Below, one piece after another: positions 42,420 to 54,237 of a stretch of DNA of 64,000 bases (positions are counted from its first letter, which is position 1; each line of letters begins with the position of its first letter). The translations under genes were made by a program, and so were the position numbers. The stretch spans positions 189,916 to 253,915 of the forward strand of contig BCKQ01000001.1 in the NCBI GenBank assembly GCA_001600695.1, written 5' to 3'. The notes under the pieces were generated by a model, which ran no database searches, had not been told where the DNA came from, and saw nothing but the letters and a program-made list of their open reading frames with translations. The DNA comes from Ascoidea asiatica (Eukaryota; Ascomycota; Saccharomycetes; Ascoideales; Ascoideaceae).

Positions 42420-44219
42420 TTAATGATGGAATAAACGAATTGGATTTTCAAGGTAAACCATATTTTGAGAATCTGCAGCAGCTAATACAGCTTCATCCAT
42501 TATAGAACCTGTTGGAGCAATAACGAATTTAACACCAGATCTTGAAGCTCTATAAACATTATCAGGGAATGGGAAAAAAGCATCAGAAGATAAAGAAACA
42601 TCAGTTAATTTATTTAACGAATCTTTTCTTTCTTGAATTGATAAAGGAATTGGAATAATTTCAAATTTTGATTCATATTCAGATTTTTCAGGTTCTTCAA
42701 CTGGAATTTGACCAGTTACATATAAATCAATTGCATTTGATTTTTCAGGTCTTTTTACACCTTTTGCCCATTTAATTTCTAAAACTTTTGGATGATGTCT
42801 AAACCACCAATTATCAGCTTTATCACCAGCTAATCTTGTACAATGAATTCTTGATTGTTGACCAGCACCTAAACCTATAACCATACCATTTTTAGCATAA
42901 CAAACTGAATTTGATTGAGTATATTTTAAAGCAATTGTTGCAACAGTTAAATCAATTATTGCTTGTTTTGTTAAATTTTTATTTTTTTTTGAAATAATTT
43001 TTAAATTTTCTTCATTAATATTAAATTTTATATTATTACGTTTTTGTTGTAAATTTATACCATAAACTTGTCTTGTTTCAATTTCATCAGGTATATAATT
43101 TGGATCCATTTGAAGTACACAATATTTACCTTTTTTTTTATTTTTTAAAATTTTTAAAGCTTCAGGATCATAATCAGGAGCAATTACACCATCACTAACT
43201 TCTTTTGAGATATATTTAGCAGTTGGAACATCAACTTTTGAAGATAAAGCAATAAAATCACCAAATGAAGACATTCTATCAGCACCTCTTGCTCTAATAT
43301 AAGCATTAGCTAAAGGAGATAATTGATCATTTTTACCAACAAAATAAATTTTTTTTTCAATTTCAGATAATTCTAAACCAACAGAAACACCAGCTGGGGA
43401 AACATGTTTAAAAGAAGCAGCAGCAGGTAAATTTAAAGATTCAGATAATTCTTTAACTAAAGGCCAAGCATTTAAAGCATCTAATAAATTTATATAACCT
43501 GGAGAACCACTTAAAACTTTAAAAGGTAAAGTATTATTTGACATGAAAGCTTGAGCAGGTTTTTGATGAGGATTTGCACCATATCTTAAAGTTAATTGAA
43601 AATTTTGATTATCATTTGAATAAATTTTTCTAAAATAATCAGAAATTGTTGAATCATAAATTGAAGTTAATTCAAATGCTTTCAAAGCTAAATTTTTTTT
43701 TAAATCTGAAGAAATTTCATTTTTTTCTTTTAAATCTTTTAAAATTAAATTATAATCATTTGGATCAGAAACAATTGAAACTCTTTTATGATTTTTAGCA
43801 GCAGCTCTTAATAAAGTAACACCACCAATATCAATTTGTTCAATTGCATCATCAATAGTTACATCAGGCTTAGAAATTGTTTCTTTAAAAGGATATAAAT
43901 TACAAACAACTAAATCAATTTTATTTATATTTAAATTTTTTAAATCTTTTAAATCAGAATCTATATCTCTTGATAAAATACCACCATGAACAGCAGGATG
44001 TAAAGTTTTAACTCTACCACCTAACATTTCAGGAAATTTAGTTATTGTTGAAACATCATCAATTTCTAAACCATTGTTTCTAATTAAAGTTGCAGTTCCT
44101 CCAGAACCTAATAATTTGAAATTATTTGAAATTAAACCTTTTGCAAATTCAATTAAATCAGTTTTATCGTAAACAGATAAAATAGCTAATTTTTTAGAAC
44201 AATTATCACTTGAGGACAT
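42420..44219 (-). CDS. ADE17: Bifunctional AICAR transformylase / IMP cyclohydrolase (PurH)
   Basis: A 599-residue protein (S. cerevisiae Ade16 and Ade17 are 591-592). The N-terminal IMP cyclohydrolase (MGS-like) domain begins [20 protein letters not shown] with [28 protein letters not shown] and LVVCNLYPF. The C-terminal AICAR transformylase domain has [24 protein letters not shown] with the catalytic Lys-His pair, [40 protein letters not shown] and AFFPFPDNV. It catalyses the last two steps of de novo IMP synthesis in the cytosol. Whether it is the ADE16 or ADE17 equivalent cannot be decided; species that did not pass through the whole-genome duplication usually have one. TGACTC-type sites upstream fit Bas1 control. 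Confidence 0.96.
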   Translation of the reverse strand: MSSSDNCSKKLAILSVYDKTDLIEFAKGLISNNFKLLGSGGTATLIRNNGLEIDDVSTITKFPEMLGGRVKTLHPAVHGGILSRDIDSDLKDLKNLNINKIDLVVCNLYPFKETISKPDVTIDDAIEQIDIGGVTLLRAAAKNHKRVSIVSDPNDYNLILKDLKEKNEISSDLKKNLALKAFELTSIYDSTISDYFRKIYSNDNQNFQLTLRYGANPHQKPAQAFMSNNTLPFKVLSGSPGYINLLDALNAWPLVKELSESLNLPAAASFKHVSPAGVSVGLELSEIEKKIYFVGKNDQLSPLANAYIRARGADRMSSFGDFIALSSKVDVPTAKYISKEVSDGVIAPDYDPEALKILKNKKKGKYCVLQMDPNYIPDEIETRQVYGINLQQKRNNIKFNINEENLKIISKKNKNLTKQAIIDLTVATIALKYTQSNSVCYAKNGMVIGLGAGQQSRIHCTRLAGDKADNWWFRHHPKVLEIKWAKGVKRPEKSNAIDLYVTGQIPVEEPEKSEYESKFEIIPIPLSIQERKDSLNKLTDVSLSSDAFFPFPDNVYRASRSGVKFVIAPTGSIMDEAVLAAADSQNMVYLENPIRLFHH

Positions 44220-47200
44220 TTTGATTTGAAGAATAGTAATGTAATAAAGTTTCTAGAAAGTAATTTTACTAAAAATATTATTCAATATATTATTATATTA
44301 TAATGTACTTATTATAATATAAAATGATTTATAAAAAAAAGAGAATTTTAAGGAGATAATGATTTATATTAATATTTATTCAAATACTTTGAAAACAATA
44401 GAAAAATTCGTAAAAGAAATGTTATTTATTGAATGTCTGATATCTGATAATTCAGTATTTATTTATCCAATTGAAATTTCATAAATTTTTTTTTAATTTT
44501 TGATATTTTCTTCTAATATTTTTTTCTTCAAATTAATCTAATTGAATCCAACTTAAATTTTAAATTGCAATTAACTCATTAATTAATTTCGGTGCTCATC
44601 AAACCTCGACTGCTCACAACGCTGAAATTAAAGAGGGAATGCGGGCGTGCCAACCACCAATGAAAACGAGCCCGAGTCACAACAAACCACAGCCGCAGCG
44701 AAAGAACGCGAAAAAGAACAAAAACGAAAGCAAAAAGCGAAAAAGCGAAGAAATTGAATAGAACAAAGAAAAGTCCCGAGTCAAAACAGAGCAGCACAGC
44801 GAGCAGAGCCGAAAAAAAAAGTGAGACCAGATTTTCGGTTGTAGATTGTACTGTATCACGAGGATAAAAGTCGGGTGATATTTTGAAAAAATTTAGGATT
44901 TTTGATCATGTGCTGTTTATTAATAAGGTTTAGCCAACACCAGCCACAGAGACACAGATCTGGTAATACTTGTTCTATAATCAAAACCTTAAAAACAATA
45001 CAAATACCTGCATTTTAAATTCTAAACCTTAAATTTTAAATTCTAATGTTCAATAAAAGATTAATAAAACAAGATGTATTGATTTTCTGCTTATATATGT
45101 TTTTAAACAAATAAAATGAAAATGGTAACTAAGAAAGCTGTTATGGAACTACATAAAATCAAATGGGGTTTCGATTTTGAAAAAAATGAAATTAAAAAAG
45201 TATTCCTGTTATTTAACTAGCCGAATTAATTTCATGCTTAATTGACTATCAATATGTAGTTAAGGTGAATCGAAGAATATTTTATTCAATTTTTATTCTT
45301 TAAAATAGAAATCTATTGAAATTTATTGCCATTAGGTTTTTGAAAATTATAATAATCAAAATTTAAAATTTCATTAGATTAGTTAATCATTAATGCTTTT
45401 TTTATCTAAAAGGAAAATTTCAGTCTATTAATTTTGGATTTTAATTGCATTCTTCATGATATATTTGAATATATTATTACTGTTGATGGAAATTAACAAC
45501 TTATTGAGATTAGTTTATTAAGCTAAAGTTTTTTATCATATTGTGTTTTTTGTTTGACATTTATCGGCGTTCAAGTTCATTACTGACACGTTTCTAACTA
45601 CGTAGAGTTCTTCTTTGAAGGATATTAGTTTATCAATTCAGTTTTAAAAGTTATAAAGTGTGTCTTTAATTCTTATTTTACCTTATTTTCTTTGTTGTAA
45701 GCATTCAGGTAAGAATTCATACTATTATAAATGTTATCCAAAAAAGGTTTAAATACCCTTTGCTTAGAGCAAATAATTCTTCTTTCACTTACTAGTAACA
45801 AATGTTTCATGAACTTTTTCAGATAGTCTCCTATCATAACTTAAATTATGATATAACTGAAAACTTAAAGTAAACCAATCAAATTCAAACAATTAGTAAT
45901 CCCTTACTTTTCTCAAATAATATGCTATTAATAAGGTGGAGCTAATTTAATGAATACCCTTTTTTTGAATTCAAAGAAAAAAAAAATGGCATTTAAGATG
46001 CTATTAATTTATTCAATAACTTTCTATCATGTATAAAAACTGCCAAACAATATCTTTGCACAATTTTATTACTCTGAACTTTCGGCAGATTGGTTTTATA
46101 CTTCCTAAAATTTCAGTTTTTGACCAGTAAATAAAAAATTTAAATTAATGCCGTTGAAATTAAATGGCTTTCACAATAAATATTCCTTAACAGTGAGAAA
46201 TAATTTTTTTTATCATTTCTTTAGCTTCAAACTTTTCTCGTAAATCTACATGTAATCAAAACCTCCTGCTTGGATTATAATGATCATTTATTCTTTATAA
46301 ACAGTGTATGTACACATAATACCATTTTTTTTGTTTTATTGTATATCTCTAACCAATAATTGGTCTCAAACTCTTAACTTGGCCAATAAAAATTCTTAAT
46401 AACTTTCATTGGAAAGATCAAATTGATAAAAATTAAAAAAAATGGACTCTGTTTTCAATAAAAACTAGAAAACTTCATAAACTCATAAGCTCATTAAATT
46501 TAAAGTTCCCGTCATGTAAATTATGTTGATAGGTGGAATTTTTATTAGATCAAATAGATAATCTAATTTAAACAATGAGTTAAAAAAATCATAATAACTC
46601 TATTGACAGAAATATGAAATATCCATTGCAAAGCTATCATAATTTAGCTACTATTTTACGGAGTTTGAATTGTTTTAAATCAGCCAAAATAATCTATTAT
46701 GGACAATTTCCATATTTGATATTATTTCCTTGAGTTATTAATCAATCTTCATTATTTTGCCCTTTTCATATAGTTTGAAGAATAAAAAAGAAATATTTTA
46801 TTGAAAATTATTAACTTAAGTTTAAGTATACTTCATGATCAACTGTGATAAATGAATCTGATTTTATTTGTTTAATTTAAAGAGATGGTACTACGTTTTT
46901 GAATTACTACGTGGTTATCAATTTAATCATTTCTTTTAAGTTTGAGCATTAAAAAAAAAAAAAAAAGTTTCAAAATTTTGTCTATAACTTGCGTTACTTT
47001 CTTTTAAACCCTGTGGGACAACCTATAACCACAATAACCTCAAGGGCTACTATAACCTTAATAACATACTTCAAAACAAAAACAATCTTGATTAGTTTAC
47101 CTCTTATAAATATATCTCTTATTCCGTGAGAAATTTATGAATGTGAGTTTAACTTGTAATATTTTTCTATTATTTTACTTTCATATTTATATAACTTAGC

Positions 47201-47310
47201 AACTTTTTTACATTTATCAATAAAAATTATTATTCTTTTATTATTATTCTTAGACTCTTTTTTTTTTATATTCATATACTTTTTTTTGCCTGATATATTA
47301 TTATTGGGAA
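44220..47310. other. 3.1-kb divergent intergenic region between ADE16/17 and a permease gene
   Basis: A GC-richer island at about 44580-44960 holds two Bas1-type motifs, listed separately. From 45000 to 47310 the DNA is AT-rich with no open frame of interest. A homopolymer of about 17-18 A lies near 46950-46970. The length exceeds what two promoters usually need and could contain a noncoding RNA or a decayed gene. Confidence 0.4.
44671..44783. promoter_or_regulatory. Two CCCGAGTCA motifs (Bas1/Gcn4-type TGACTC) in the ADE16/17 promoter
   Basis: The nonamer CCCGAGTCA occurs at 44671-44679 and 44775-44783. On the gene's strand each reads TGACTCGGG, containing TGACTC, the known core of Bas1 (with Pho2) and Gcn4 sites in adenine biosynthesis promoters of S. 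cerevisiae. The sites lie about 450-565 bp upstream of the ADE16/17 ATG. Confidence 0.55.
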
Positions 47311-49002
47311 ATGCTTGAAGAAAACGAACAAAAATCAGTAATTGAGGTTTTTGAATCCCAACAATTGGATAAGAAGTTCAAAAAAAGCATTTCTAAAATC
47401 GACAAAAATAAGACTATAAATACAATTCTTGAAACTGATTCAATAGAAGATATAGAATTTCCATTAAGATATTCTAAGAGTTGGTACATATCCAATTTTT
47501 TAAGAATCTATTCATATAAAAATAAAGCAAATTACATTGAAAATGATAATAGACCTTGGTATAAGAAAATAATTAGTGCTGGGGATTCAGAAGATATTGA
47601 AGAGAGAAAATTTGTTGCAAAAATTGATATGTTTTTAGTTACTTGGGGGTGTATTTCCTATTGTATTAAAAGTATTGATCAATCAAACTATGCAAATGCA
47701 TATGTTTCTGGAATGAAAGAGGATTTAAATATGAAAGGTAAAGATTATAATTGGTTAAGTACATATTATACAATTGGATATGCAATTTTTTTAATTCCAT
47801 CTCAAATAATTCTTTCAAAAATAAAAGCAACATATTGGCTACCATTTTGTGAGTTAGTCTGGGGTATTTTAACTGGATTATGTGCAATACCAAATGATAT
47901 TAGATACATGTTTGCATTAAGATTTTTAATCGGCGTTACTGAAGCATCATCATGGCCAGGAATGATTACAGTATTTATGAATTGGTACACACCAACAGAA
48001 TTTGCAACAAGAGCAGCTATATTTGGAGCTGCAGGATGTGTTGGATCAATGTTTATTGGATTTATGCAATCGGCTATTCATACAAGCTTAAATGGTAAAG
48101 GAGGACTTGAAGGTTGGAGATGGCTATTTATAATAAATGCAATTATGACTGTTTTTACAGCAATGATAGGATATTTTGTTATACCAGATACACCAAAAAA
48201 TGGAGGGGCAAGATGGTTAACAAATAAAGATATTGAAATTGCAAGAAAGAGAATGGAAAGAAGTGGTAGAAATATTATTAAAAAAATGAATTTGAAATTA
48301 ATCTATAAAACTTATACAGATTGGAAGTTTTGGATAATTGCATTAGCATATGTTCCATGGGCATGGACATTATTAACATTTTCATATTTCAATTTATGGT
48401 TAAAATCATTGACAAATGAAGATAGTAGTAAAATGTATTCAACAAGTGATATAAATTTAATACCAGTTGGTGGATATGCAATTTCTGCAGTTACAATGAT
48501 CCTTTATTGTAGATATTCAGATTTAAGTGGTAGAAAATTTGGAATATTATTATTTCAAGAGTTAACAACAATATTTGGATGCAGTATTTTATCAGCATGG
48601 CCGAAATCTATCGGCTTAAAGTTTTTTGCATTTTTTATATTATTTTCAGTTCAAGCAACAGGACCAATAGTTATGTCAATTCTTGCGGAGATTTATTCCA
48701 ACGATTCTCAAAAAAGAGCAATAATTACAGGATCAATAGTTGTTTTAACATATGCTAATAATGCATGGATGCCATTATATATCTGGCCTGCTGATGAAGC
48801 ACCTAATTATCATTATGGATATAAAGTATCAATAGGATTTGCAGTTGCTTCAATTATTGGAATTTGCTCCTTATTTTTTGTTTATGTGAAGTATGTTCCA
48901 CAATCCAAAGAAGATTTTGATAAAATGATCAAATGTCAAAATAGAGTTGATAATGAAAATCAACTTAATATCCAAGCTGACCTGAGCTGTTCGAGACATT
49001 AA
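47311..49002 (+). CDS. DAL5-family (anion:cation symporter) major facilitator permease
   Basis: A 563-residue membrane protein with about twelve hydrophobic helices after a charged N-terminus of about 110 residues. Family motifs are SIDQSNYANAYVSGMKEDLNMKGKDYNW, GYAIFLIPSQ, RFLIGVTEASSWPG and the loop NWYTPTEFATRAAIFGAAG. The final segment HYGYKVSIGFAVASI and the soluble tail are also typical. Yeast members carry allantoate (Dal5), pantothenate (Fen2), biotin (Vht1), nicotinate (Tna1) or thiamine-related compounds. The long N-terminus and SIDQSNYANAYVSGMKEDL resemble the Fen2/Vht1/Seo1 branch, so a vitamin or organic anion is likely. The exact substrate cannot be inferred. It is probably in the plasma membrane. 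Confidence 0.85.
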   Translation: MLEENEQKSVIEVFESQQLDKKFKKSISKIDKNKTINTILETDSIEDIEFPLRYSKSWYISNFLRIYSYKNKANYIENDNRPWYKKIISAGDSEDIEERKFVAKIDMFLVTWGCISYCIKSIDQSNYANAYVSGMKEDLNMKGKDYNWLSTYYTIGYAIFLIPSQIILSKIKATYWLPFCELVWGILTGLCAIPNDIRYMFALRFLIGVTEASSWPGMITVFMNWYTPTEFATRAAIFGAAGCVGSMFIGFMQSAIHTSLNGKGGLEGWRWLFIINAIMTVFTAMIGYFVIPDTPKNGGARWLTNKDIEIARKRMERSGRNIIKKMNLKLIYKTYTDWKFWIIALAYVPWAWTLLTFSYFNLWLKSLTNEDSSKMYSTSDINLIPVGGYAISAVTMILYCRYSDLSGRKFGILLFQELTTIFGCSILSAWPKSIGLKFFAFFILFSVQATGPIVMSILAEIYSNDSQKRAIITGSIVVLTYANNAWMPLYIWPADEAPNYHYGYKVSIGFAVASIIGICSLFFVYVKYVPQSKEDFDKMIKCQNRVDNENQLNIQADLSCSRH

Positions 49003-50249
49003 ATATATCTTAATCTCATATCTGTTAGCTTTTTTCCAATCCAATAGTGTATTCTTACTTTTTATTAAATTTAATCTTTGATTTCGCCTGATTTTTTTAT
49101 TCTTTTTGTATATTCTTTTTACTCTTTTCATGCCATAAAATATAGTATTTTCATTCTTACACTAATGTTCAATTGAATCGTTATCATTGCATATATGAAA
49201 ATGCTTATTCTTTAGTTTTCATAAGAGATCATTGAGTTGGATTTATTCAAATTGAATATATCCCCTTGGATACTCTTATTGTTATTCCGAATAGCCCTAG
49301 TTAGCCTAGTAGTTGGAGGCGAATTAAACGCTAACCAAAAAAAGAAGCATTTGACTCAATCAGATAAGTATTTAAAGTGCAATCCTCATTTCCATTGTAA
49401 TTATCAGCGTCATATTTCCATATATTCTTAAAAGTTTGAAATCTATTGGCAATAATGTACTGTACCTTTTGTTATATTAATAGATCTCAGCAGGAGTGTT
49501 TTTTTACCAAAGCTTCAGCGTTCAACTGTTTACCTATTTTTGTTTATCAGTCGGTGTACTTTTGGTAGAATAGCATTACCATAAGGCTTAGCTGGCAGGC
49601 GCAGATCTCCAGTTTCCACGAGGGACACTGATAGCTACATTATTGTTAGCGTTAGTAAAATTCAATATAATCTCTGAAACAAAGGGGTTTATGTACTCTT
49701 TTGTATTGAAGCAAAATGCTTATTTTGGTTTTTAGAGCTTCCCAACAGCAAAAGGCGAGAATTGCAAAGATCATCAAAAAGAAAGATTTGATCTAGTTTT
49801 CAAATTACAGTAAAAGAATTTCTATTATTTTATTCTCTTTGAATCTCTTTAACTCGTTAATTCGTTAATTGTTAATTATCTTATTATCTCGTGTTAAGGA
49901 TTTCTTCTATTTAGTTCAATTCATTTATTCAAATATTCAACTATTGTTCAGTTGGGTTTCACTTCATTTTAGATCAGCCATCTCAAAATCATTCAATAAT
50001 ATTTCAAGCAGATTATTTTGTGTGATTGGCCTTACAAATATCAAATGAAAGACAACTAGTCATAATTATTACCATTAAATACTTTATATCACTTAATTAT
50101 CATATTAATGTTGGCCTGTATCTTCAATTTATCAAATTTTTTTAAAGTTGAACTGTTCAAAACTAATCTGACTTAATTTGGTTTAATACATAAAATCAAA
50201 TATATTCTCTAATATTGTTAATTCAATTTAAACAAATCATTCATCTCAA
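49003..50249. other. Intergenic region upstream of IRS4/TAX4
   Basis: Begins with T-rich 3' DNA of the permease. A GC-richer patch lies at about 49540-49760. The rest is AT-rich. A 64-codon frame at 49237-49431 lacks an ATG at its start and any homology that I recognise. Confidence 0.4.
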
Positions 50250-53200
50250 ATGGGAAATAAAAATAATAAGAATAAAAGAATTCCAAATAAGCCTTCTCTA
50301 GAAGCATTTACTGCTGCAAAAGCTGCCTCTTTATTATTCAAAAGCTCCACTTCTTCTTCTTCTATTATTTCTTCTCTTCAAAAACCTATAAATTCGTCTT
50401 ATAAAAATTCGAATTCTTCAAATTCTTCAAATTCAAAAACTTTTACAATTCCAAATTCAACTTCAATTCTAAACTCTAATAATTCAATTCCTCTTTCAAA
50501 TGCTAACTCTAATAATGTTTCTAATAATATCTCTAATATAGACTCTAATTTTAACTCGAATTACAGTCTTAATCTTAATTCAAGTTCAAGCTCAAAGCCA
50601 TCGTCTGCGAATTTAATTCCTAATCGACAACAAGCAAACTCAACTTTTCGATCTAAATCTTCTTCGAATATACTTTCATTATCATCTACAAAAGAAAATA
50701 TTAAAAACTCAAATCAAAATAAAATTAATTCTTTTAATGTCAATGATTCAAATAAATCTTCTAGAAAAAAGCTTTCAAACAATAATGATAAAATACAAAA
50801 TTCTTCAAAAAGTCATTCATTAACTTTATTGACTGATCTTTCATTTCCAACTCAATCTTCAGTTCCACTTTCTGCTAATGACTCTATTAATTCTCTGTCC
50901 AGTTCTAATTTTTTATCTGTATCCACTATTACTTCTAAACATCAACACAGACCTCGTTCTCTTTATAAACATAAAAGAACAAATTCCAACTCAAATATAA
51001 ACTCTAATCCAAATTCAAGTTCAAATCAAAACAATTTTTTATCTTCCTCAATTCCTGCTTTAGCTGCTGCAAATTCAGCAGTAAATAATATTTCAAATAA
51101 CAAAAGCAATAACAATAACGATAATAATAATAACTGTAGAGCTGACAGTGTTGAAAATAATCTATTATCTCATAATAATCGTTCGTCAAATAATTTTAAC
51201 TCAAAAGTGACAAATGTTTCAACAAATTTAGATAATTCAGGCTTCTCAAAATCTTTAACTAGAACTCATTCTTTTATAGATCATGAAAATATTTATAAAT
51301 TAAAGCATAAATCAAAATCAGATTTAAGTTTAAACATTAAACAAAATCATTCTATGACCTCAAATTCAAATTTGAACCTAAACCTTATTCTTACTGCTCA
51401 TAATAATAAAGCAAATTTAGATTCAAATACAATAGCTAAAGTGAATTTCAATAAAAGTATTTTCAATTCAAATTATAGCATTTCGAAGAGTTCCTCATTA
51501 TCAAACAATTCTTCCAATCTTGAAATTAATAATATCAGAAAAAATATTACTATCAGTGATAAAACTACAAATTCAAATGCCAATAATAATAATCTTAAAG
51601 ACAATGTGAACGAGAATTTGCAAAACAGTCAGAGAAATCAATATAAAATTCATGATCAAACTCACCAGAACAAACCAAACATTCAAAATCATAAAGATAA
51701 TATGAGTTTCAAGAGTCGAGATACTAAAGCCAATTTTACTAGTAATAGCTCAAATATCAATACTTTATTAGCAATTCCAATTGAGCCAAAAGACCCACAT
51801 ACTGCTGATAATTTCAATTCAATCTCAACATTAGGCTCGCACTTAACAAAACTCGATTTCAATGAAGAAGATGAAATTGATAATCCCGATTCTAATATTA
51901 CAAAAAATAAAGTTATAAGTGAACCTAAAATCATCGACCATAAATCTCTGAATGATAATACCAACATCTCAGATAAGGTTAAGAAAGATCAAGCATTATA
52001 TTTATCGTCTAATTCATATATTAGTAAAAATAAAAATAATAAAAATTTCAAAAAAAATTTAATTAAAAATCCAAAAAAAGAACAGGATAATGATTCAATT
52101 AAGAAATCTGGTGATCAAAAAACGGATACAAAACAAAATTTAAATAGAGCTATACATTCAGAAGATAAAGGTAATTTAGGTTCCCAGAAAAAAGAACCAA
52201 TAAAGCCTGTTTCTAAAATAAAAAAGCAAGATCCTATTCAATCTGAAGTATTTGATCGATTTAATAAATCATATAATCATCATAACCTTAACATCCCAAT
52301 TCAGTCTTCAAATAAGACAAACAATCAAACCATAAATAACTCTAGTAATACAATCCCTTTAACAAGCAGCCGTGAAAAACAGATGAAAGAAAAACCTAAA
52401 CTTAAGCAGTCAATTTCGAGTTTGCAATCAGAAAAACAATTATCGGTTCCAAAACCATCAATTTCAAGTCTGCATTCCGAAAAGCATTTATCAATTTCAA
52501 AAAAATCAATCCCAAATTTATATTCAGAAAATTACCTTCCAGTGCCCATTGATTCAATCTCACCTTCAATAAGATATCCAATAGTTTCATATAATGAACT
52601 GAAAAATAATTCACTGGCTAAATTAAATAAAACTTCGGTAGACTCTAATGCTAATAGCACTTTCAGTATGCCAATTAGTCTGCCCCCAATTATTCCAACT
52701 ACTACTCCTTTAGGATTTACTCAAATAAATCCTCCACGTTCACCTAAGCGTAAACCACCTCCTGAATATTCTCTGTCAAATGAAAATAATATTGAATATT
52801 TTGACAATTATGAATTTCTGTTAAATAAATCTGATGAACAATCAAACAAAAAAAGGGATTTAGATCTTTCTAATAATAATAAATTTTCATTTCAAGATGA
52901 ATTGGATCCAAAGTCAAAAAAAAGATCATCACTTGATGGGGCTAATAAACCTGTCAGAAATTTACCTAATAGAAATTCCGAATATTTTAAAGCATTACCA
53001 ACTTATCCGGATGGGTATGATCAGGTAAAAGTTCAGCATAGAAAAACAGCTCCACCATTATCATTAATTGATCCTATATATATTGATAGAAAACTGATAG
53101 GTTCTGATAAAAATATGGATGATCATTCTTATTCGGATGGAAATATATCAGATGGCTCAGATTCATCTTCAATGCCGCAATATAGTTTATTACCCAGAGC

Positions 53201-53972
53201 AAAAGGCAATTCAAAAGGCCAGAAAATTAAAAAGAATGCCAAACTGCTTTTTAAAGATTTTAAGATGAAGCCCTCAAATAATACTTTCAATCCCAATAAA
53301 AATAAAAGCTCGAAAAAATCTGATTATCAATTTGTTCAAATTTCAAATCCAATGGGAGGAAGTGGAGACTATTCCTACTCTAAAATGCAAAATTTAAGTA
53401 ATAATAAACCAGTTCAGTTAAGAACGACCATGAGAAAAGAGAAAACTAAGAAACAATTCAATGAAGATAAACCTTGGAAGCATCATACTGATGCATTTAT
53501 TGTAACGCAAGAAGAAAGGAAAAGATATGAAGGTTTATGGGCTGCAAACAAAGGATTATATATGGACAAAATGAAAAGCCCGATTAATAGTGAAATTTCA
53601 CAAAAATTAGAAGATGGATCAATTGATACCAATGCGGCTGGAAAGGATGTTGTTTCAAATATATTTCGGAATGCAAATGGTGATCGAACAGCTGAATCAA
53701 ATACTCATTCTTCAAGATTAATTCATGGTCTTGTTGTACGTGATTTATGGAAAAGAAGTAAGTTGCCTTATTCTTTATTACAAAAAGTATGGGATTTGGT
53801 AGATTTAAGACATGATGGAACTTTAACTAAAGATGAGTTTATTGTAGGAACCTGGTTAGTTGATCAATGTTTATATGGTAAGAAATTACCAAAAGCTTTA
53901 AGTCAAGAAGTATGGGATAGTGTAACGAAATTTGGATTTTCTATAAATATACCGAAAAAGAAATATATTTGA
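50250..53972 (+). CDS. EH-domain protein of the Irs4/Tax4 family
   Basis: A 1240-residue protein. The N-terminus PNKPSLEAFTAAKAASLLF is a non-repetitive block. About 1,000 residues of Ser/Asn-rich, presumably disordered sequence follow, with repeated SISSLxSEK units near residues 715-765 and a polyproline-like PPRSPKRKPPPEY near 828-840. The C-terminal EH domain (about 1130-1235) has KRYEGLWAANKG, IHGLVVRDLWKRSKLPYSLLQKVWDLVD, the EF-loop DLRHDGTLTKDEF and the family-specific YGKKLPKALSQEVWDSV. In S. cerevisiae Irs4 and Tax4 bind and activate the phosphatidylinositol 5-phosphatase Inp51, affecting PI(4,5)P2, cell wall integrity, autophagy and rDNA silencing. One gene here probably stands for both. 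The disordered part is longer than in Irs4 (615). Confidence 0.9.
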   Translation: MGNKNNKNKRIPNKPSLEAFTAAKAASLLFKSSTSSSSIISSLQKPINSSYKNSNSSNSSNSKTFTIPNSTSILNSNNSIPLSNANSNNVSNNISNIDSNFNSNYSLNLNSSSSSKPSSANLIPNRQQANSTFRSKSSSNILSLSSTKENIKNSNQNKINSFNVNDSNKSSRKKLSNNNDKIQNSSKSHSLTLLTDLSFPTQSSVPLSANDSINSLSSSNFLSVSTITSKHQHRPRSLYKHKRTNSNSNINSNPNSSSNQNNFLSSSIPALAAANSAVNNISNNKSNNNNDNNNNCRADSVENNLLSHNNRSSNNFNSKVTNVSTNLDNSGFSKSLTRTHSFIDHENIYKLKHKSKSDLSLNIKQNHSMTSNSNLNLNLILTAHNNKANLDSNTIAKVNFNKSIFNSNYSISKSSSLSNNSSNLEINNIRKNITISDKTTNSNANNNNLKDNVNENLQNSQRNQYKIHDQTHQNKPNIQNHKDNMSFKSRDTKANFTSNSSNINTLLAIPIEPKDPHTADNFNSISTLGSHLTKLDFNEEDEIDNPDSNITKNKVISEPKIIDHKSLNDNTNISDKVKKDQALYLSSNSYISKNKNNKNFKKNLIKNPKKEQDNDSIKKSGDQKTDTKQNLNRAIHSEDKGNLGSQKKEPIKPVSKIKKQDPIQSEVFDRFNKSYNHHNLNIPIQSSNKTNNQTINNSSNTIPLTSSREKQMKEKPKLKQSISSLQSEKQLSVPKPSISSLHSEKHLSISKKSIPNLYSENYLPVPIDSISPSIRYPIVSYNELKNNSLAKLNKTSVDSNANSTFSMPISLPPIIPTTTPLGFTQINPPRSPKRKPPPEYSLSNENNIEYFDNYEFLLNKSDEQSNKKRDLDLSNNNKFSFQDELDPKSKKRSSLDGANKPVRNLPNRNSEYFKALPTYPDGYDQVKVQHRKTAPPLSLIDPIYIDRKLIGSDKNMDDHSYSDGNISDGSDSSSMPQYSLLPRAKGNSKGQKIKKNAKLLFKDFKMKPSNNTFNPNKNKSSKKSDYQFVQISNPMGGSGDYSYSKMQNLSNNKPVQLRTTMRKEKTKKQFNEDKPWKHHTDAFIVTQEERKRYEGLWAANKGLYMDKMKSPINSEISQKLEDGSIDTNAAGKDVVSNIFRNANGDRTAESNTHSSRLIHGLVVRDLWKRSKLPYSLLQKVWDLVDLRHDGTLTKDEFIVGTWLVDQCLYGKKLPKALSQEVWDSVTKFGFSINIPKKKYI

Positions 53973-54237
53973 TTAGTATTTTTAACTATTCGGTATTTTT
54001 TTCAATATTTTTCTACTATATGGTCAAACATCTAACATTTTAAACAAAATGCTACTATATGTTATCATATGCTATATTATATTTTGTATTATTATTATTA
54101 TTATTTTTATTACTATTATTATTTTTATTATTTTTATAGGGTTTATTAATTTTTTTTTTTTTTGGCTTACACAGTATATAATCAGAATCAGATGAATAAA
54201 AAATGCTAATTAAATGAATATTTTGATAAATTAAAGT

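Noticed and set aside
44579-44859. Two overlapping minus-strand frames in the ADE16/17 promoter
   Set aside because: They lie in the GC-richer promoter island with Bas1-type motifs, and the translations are Phe/Leu/Ser-rich without features.
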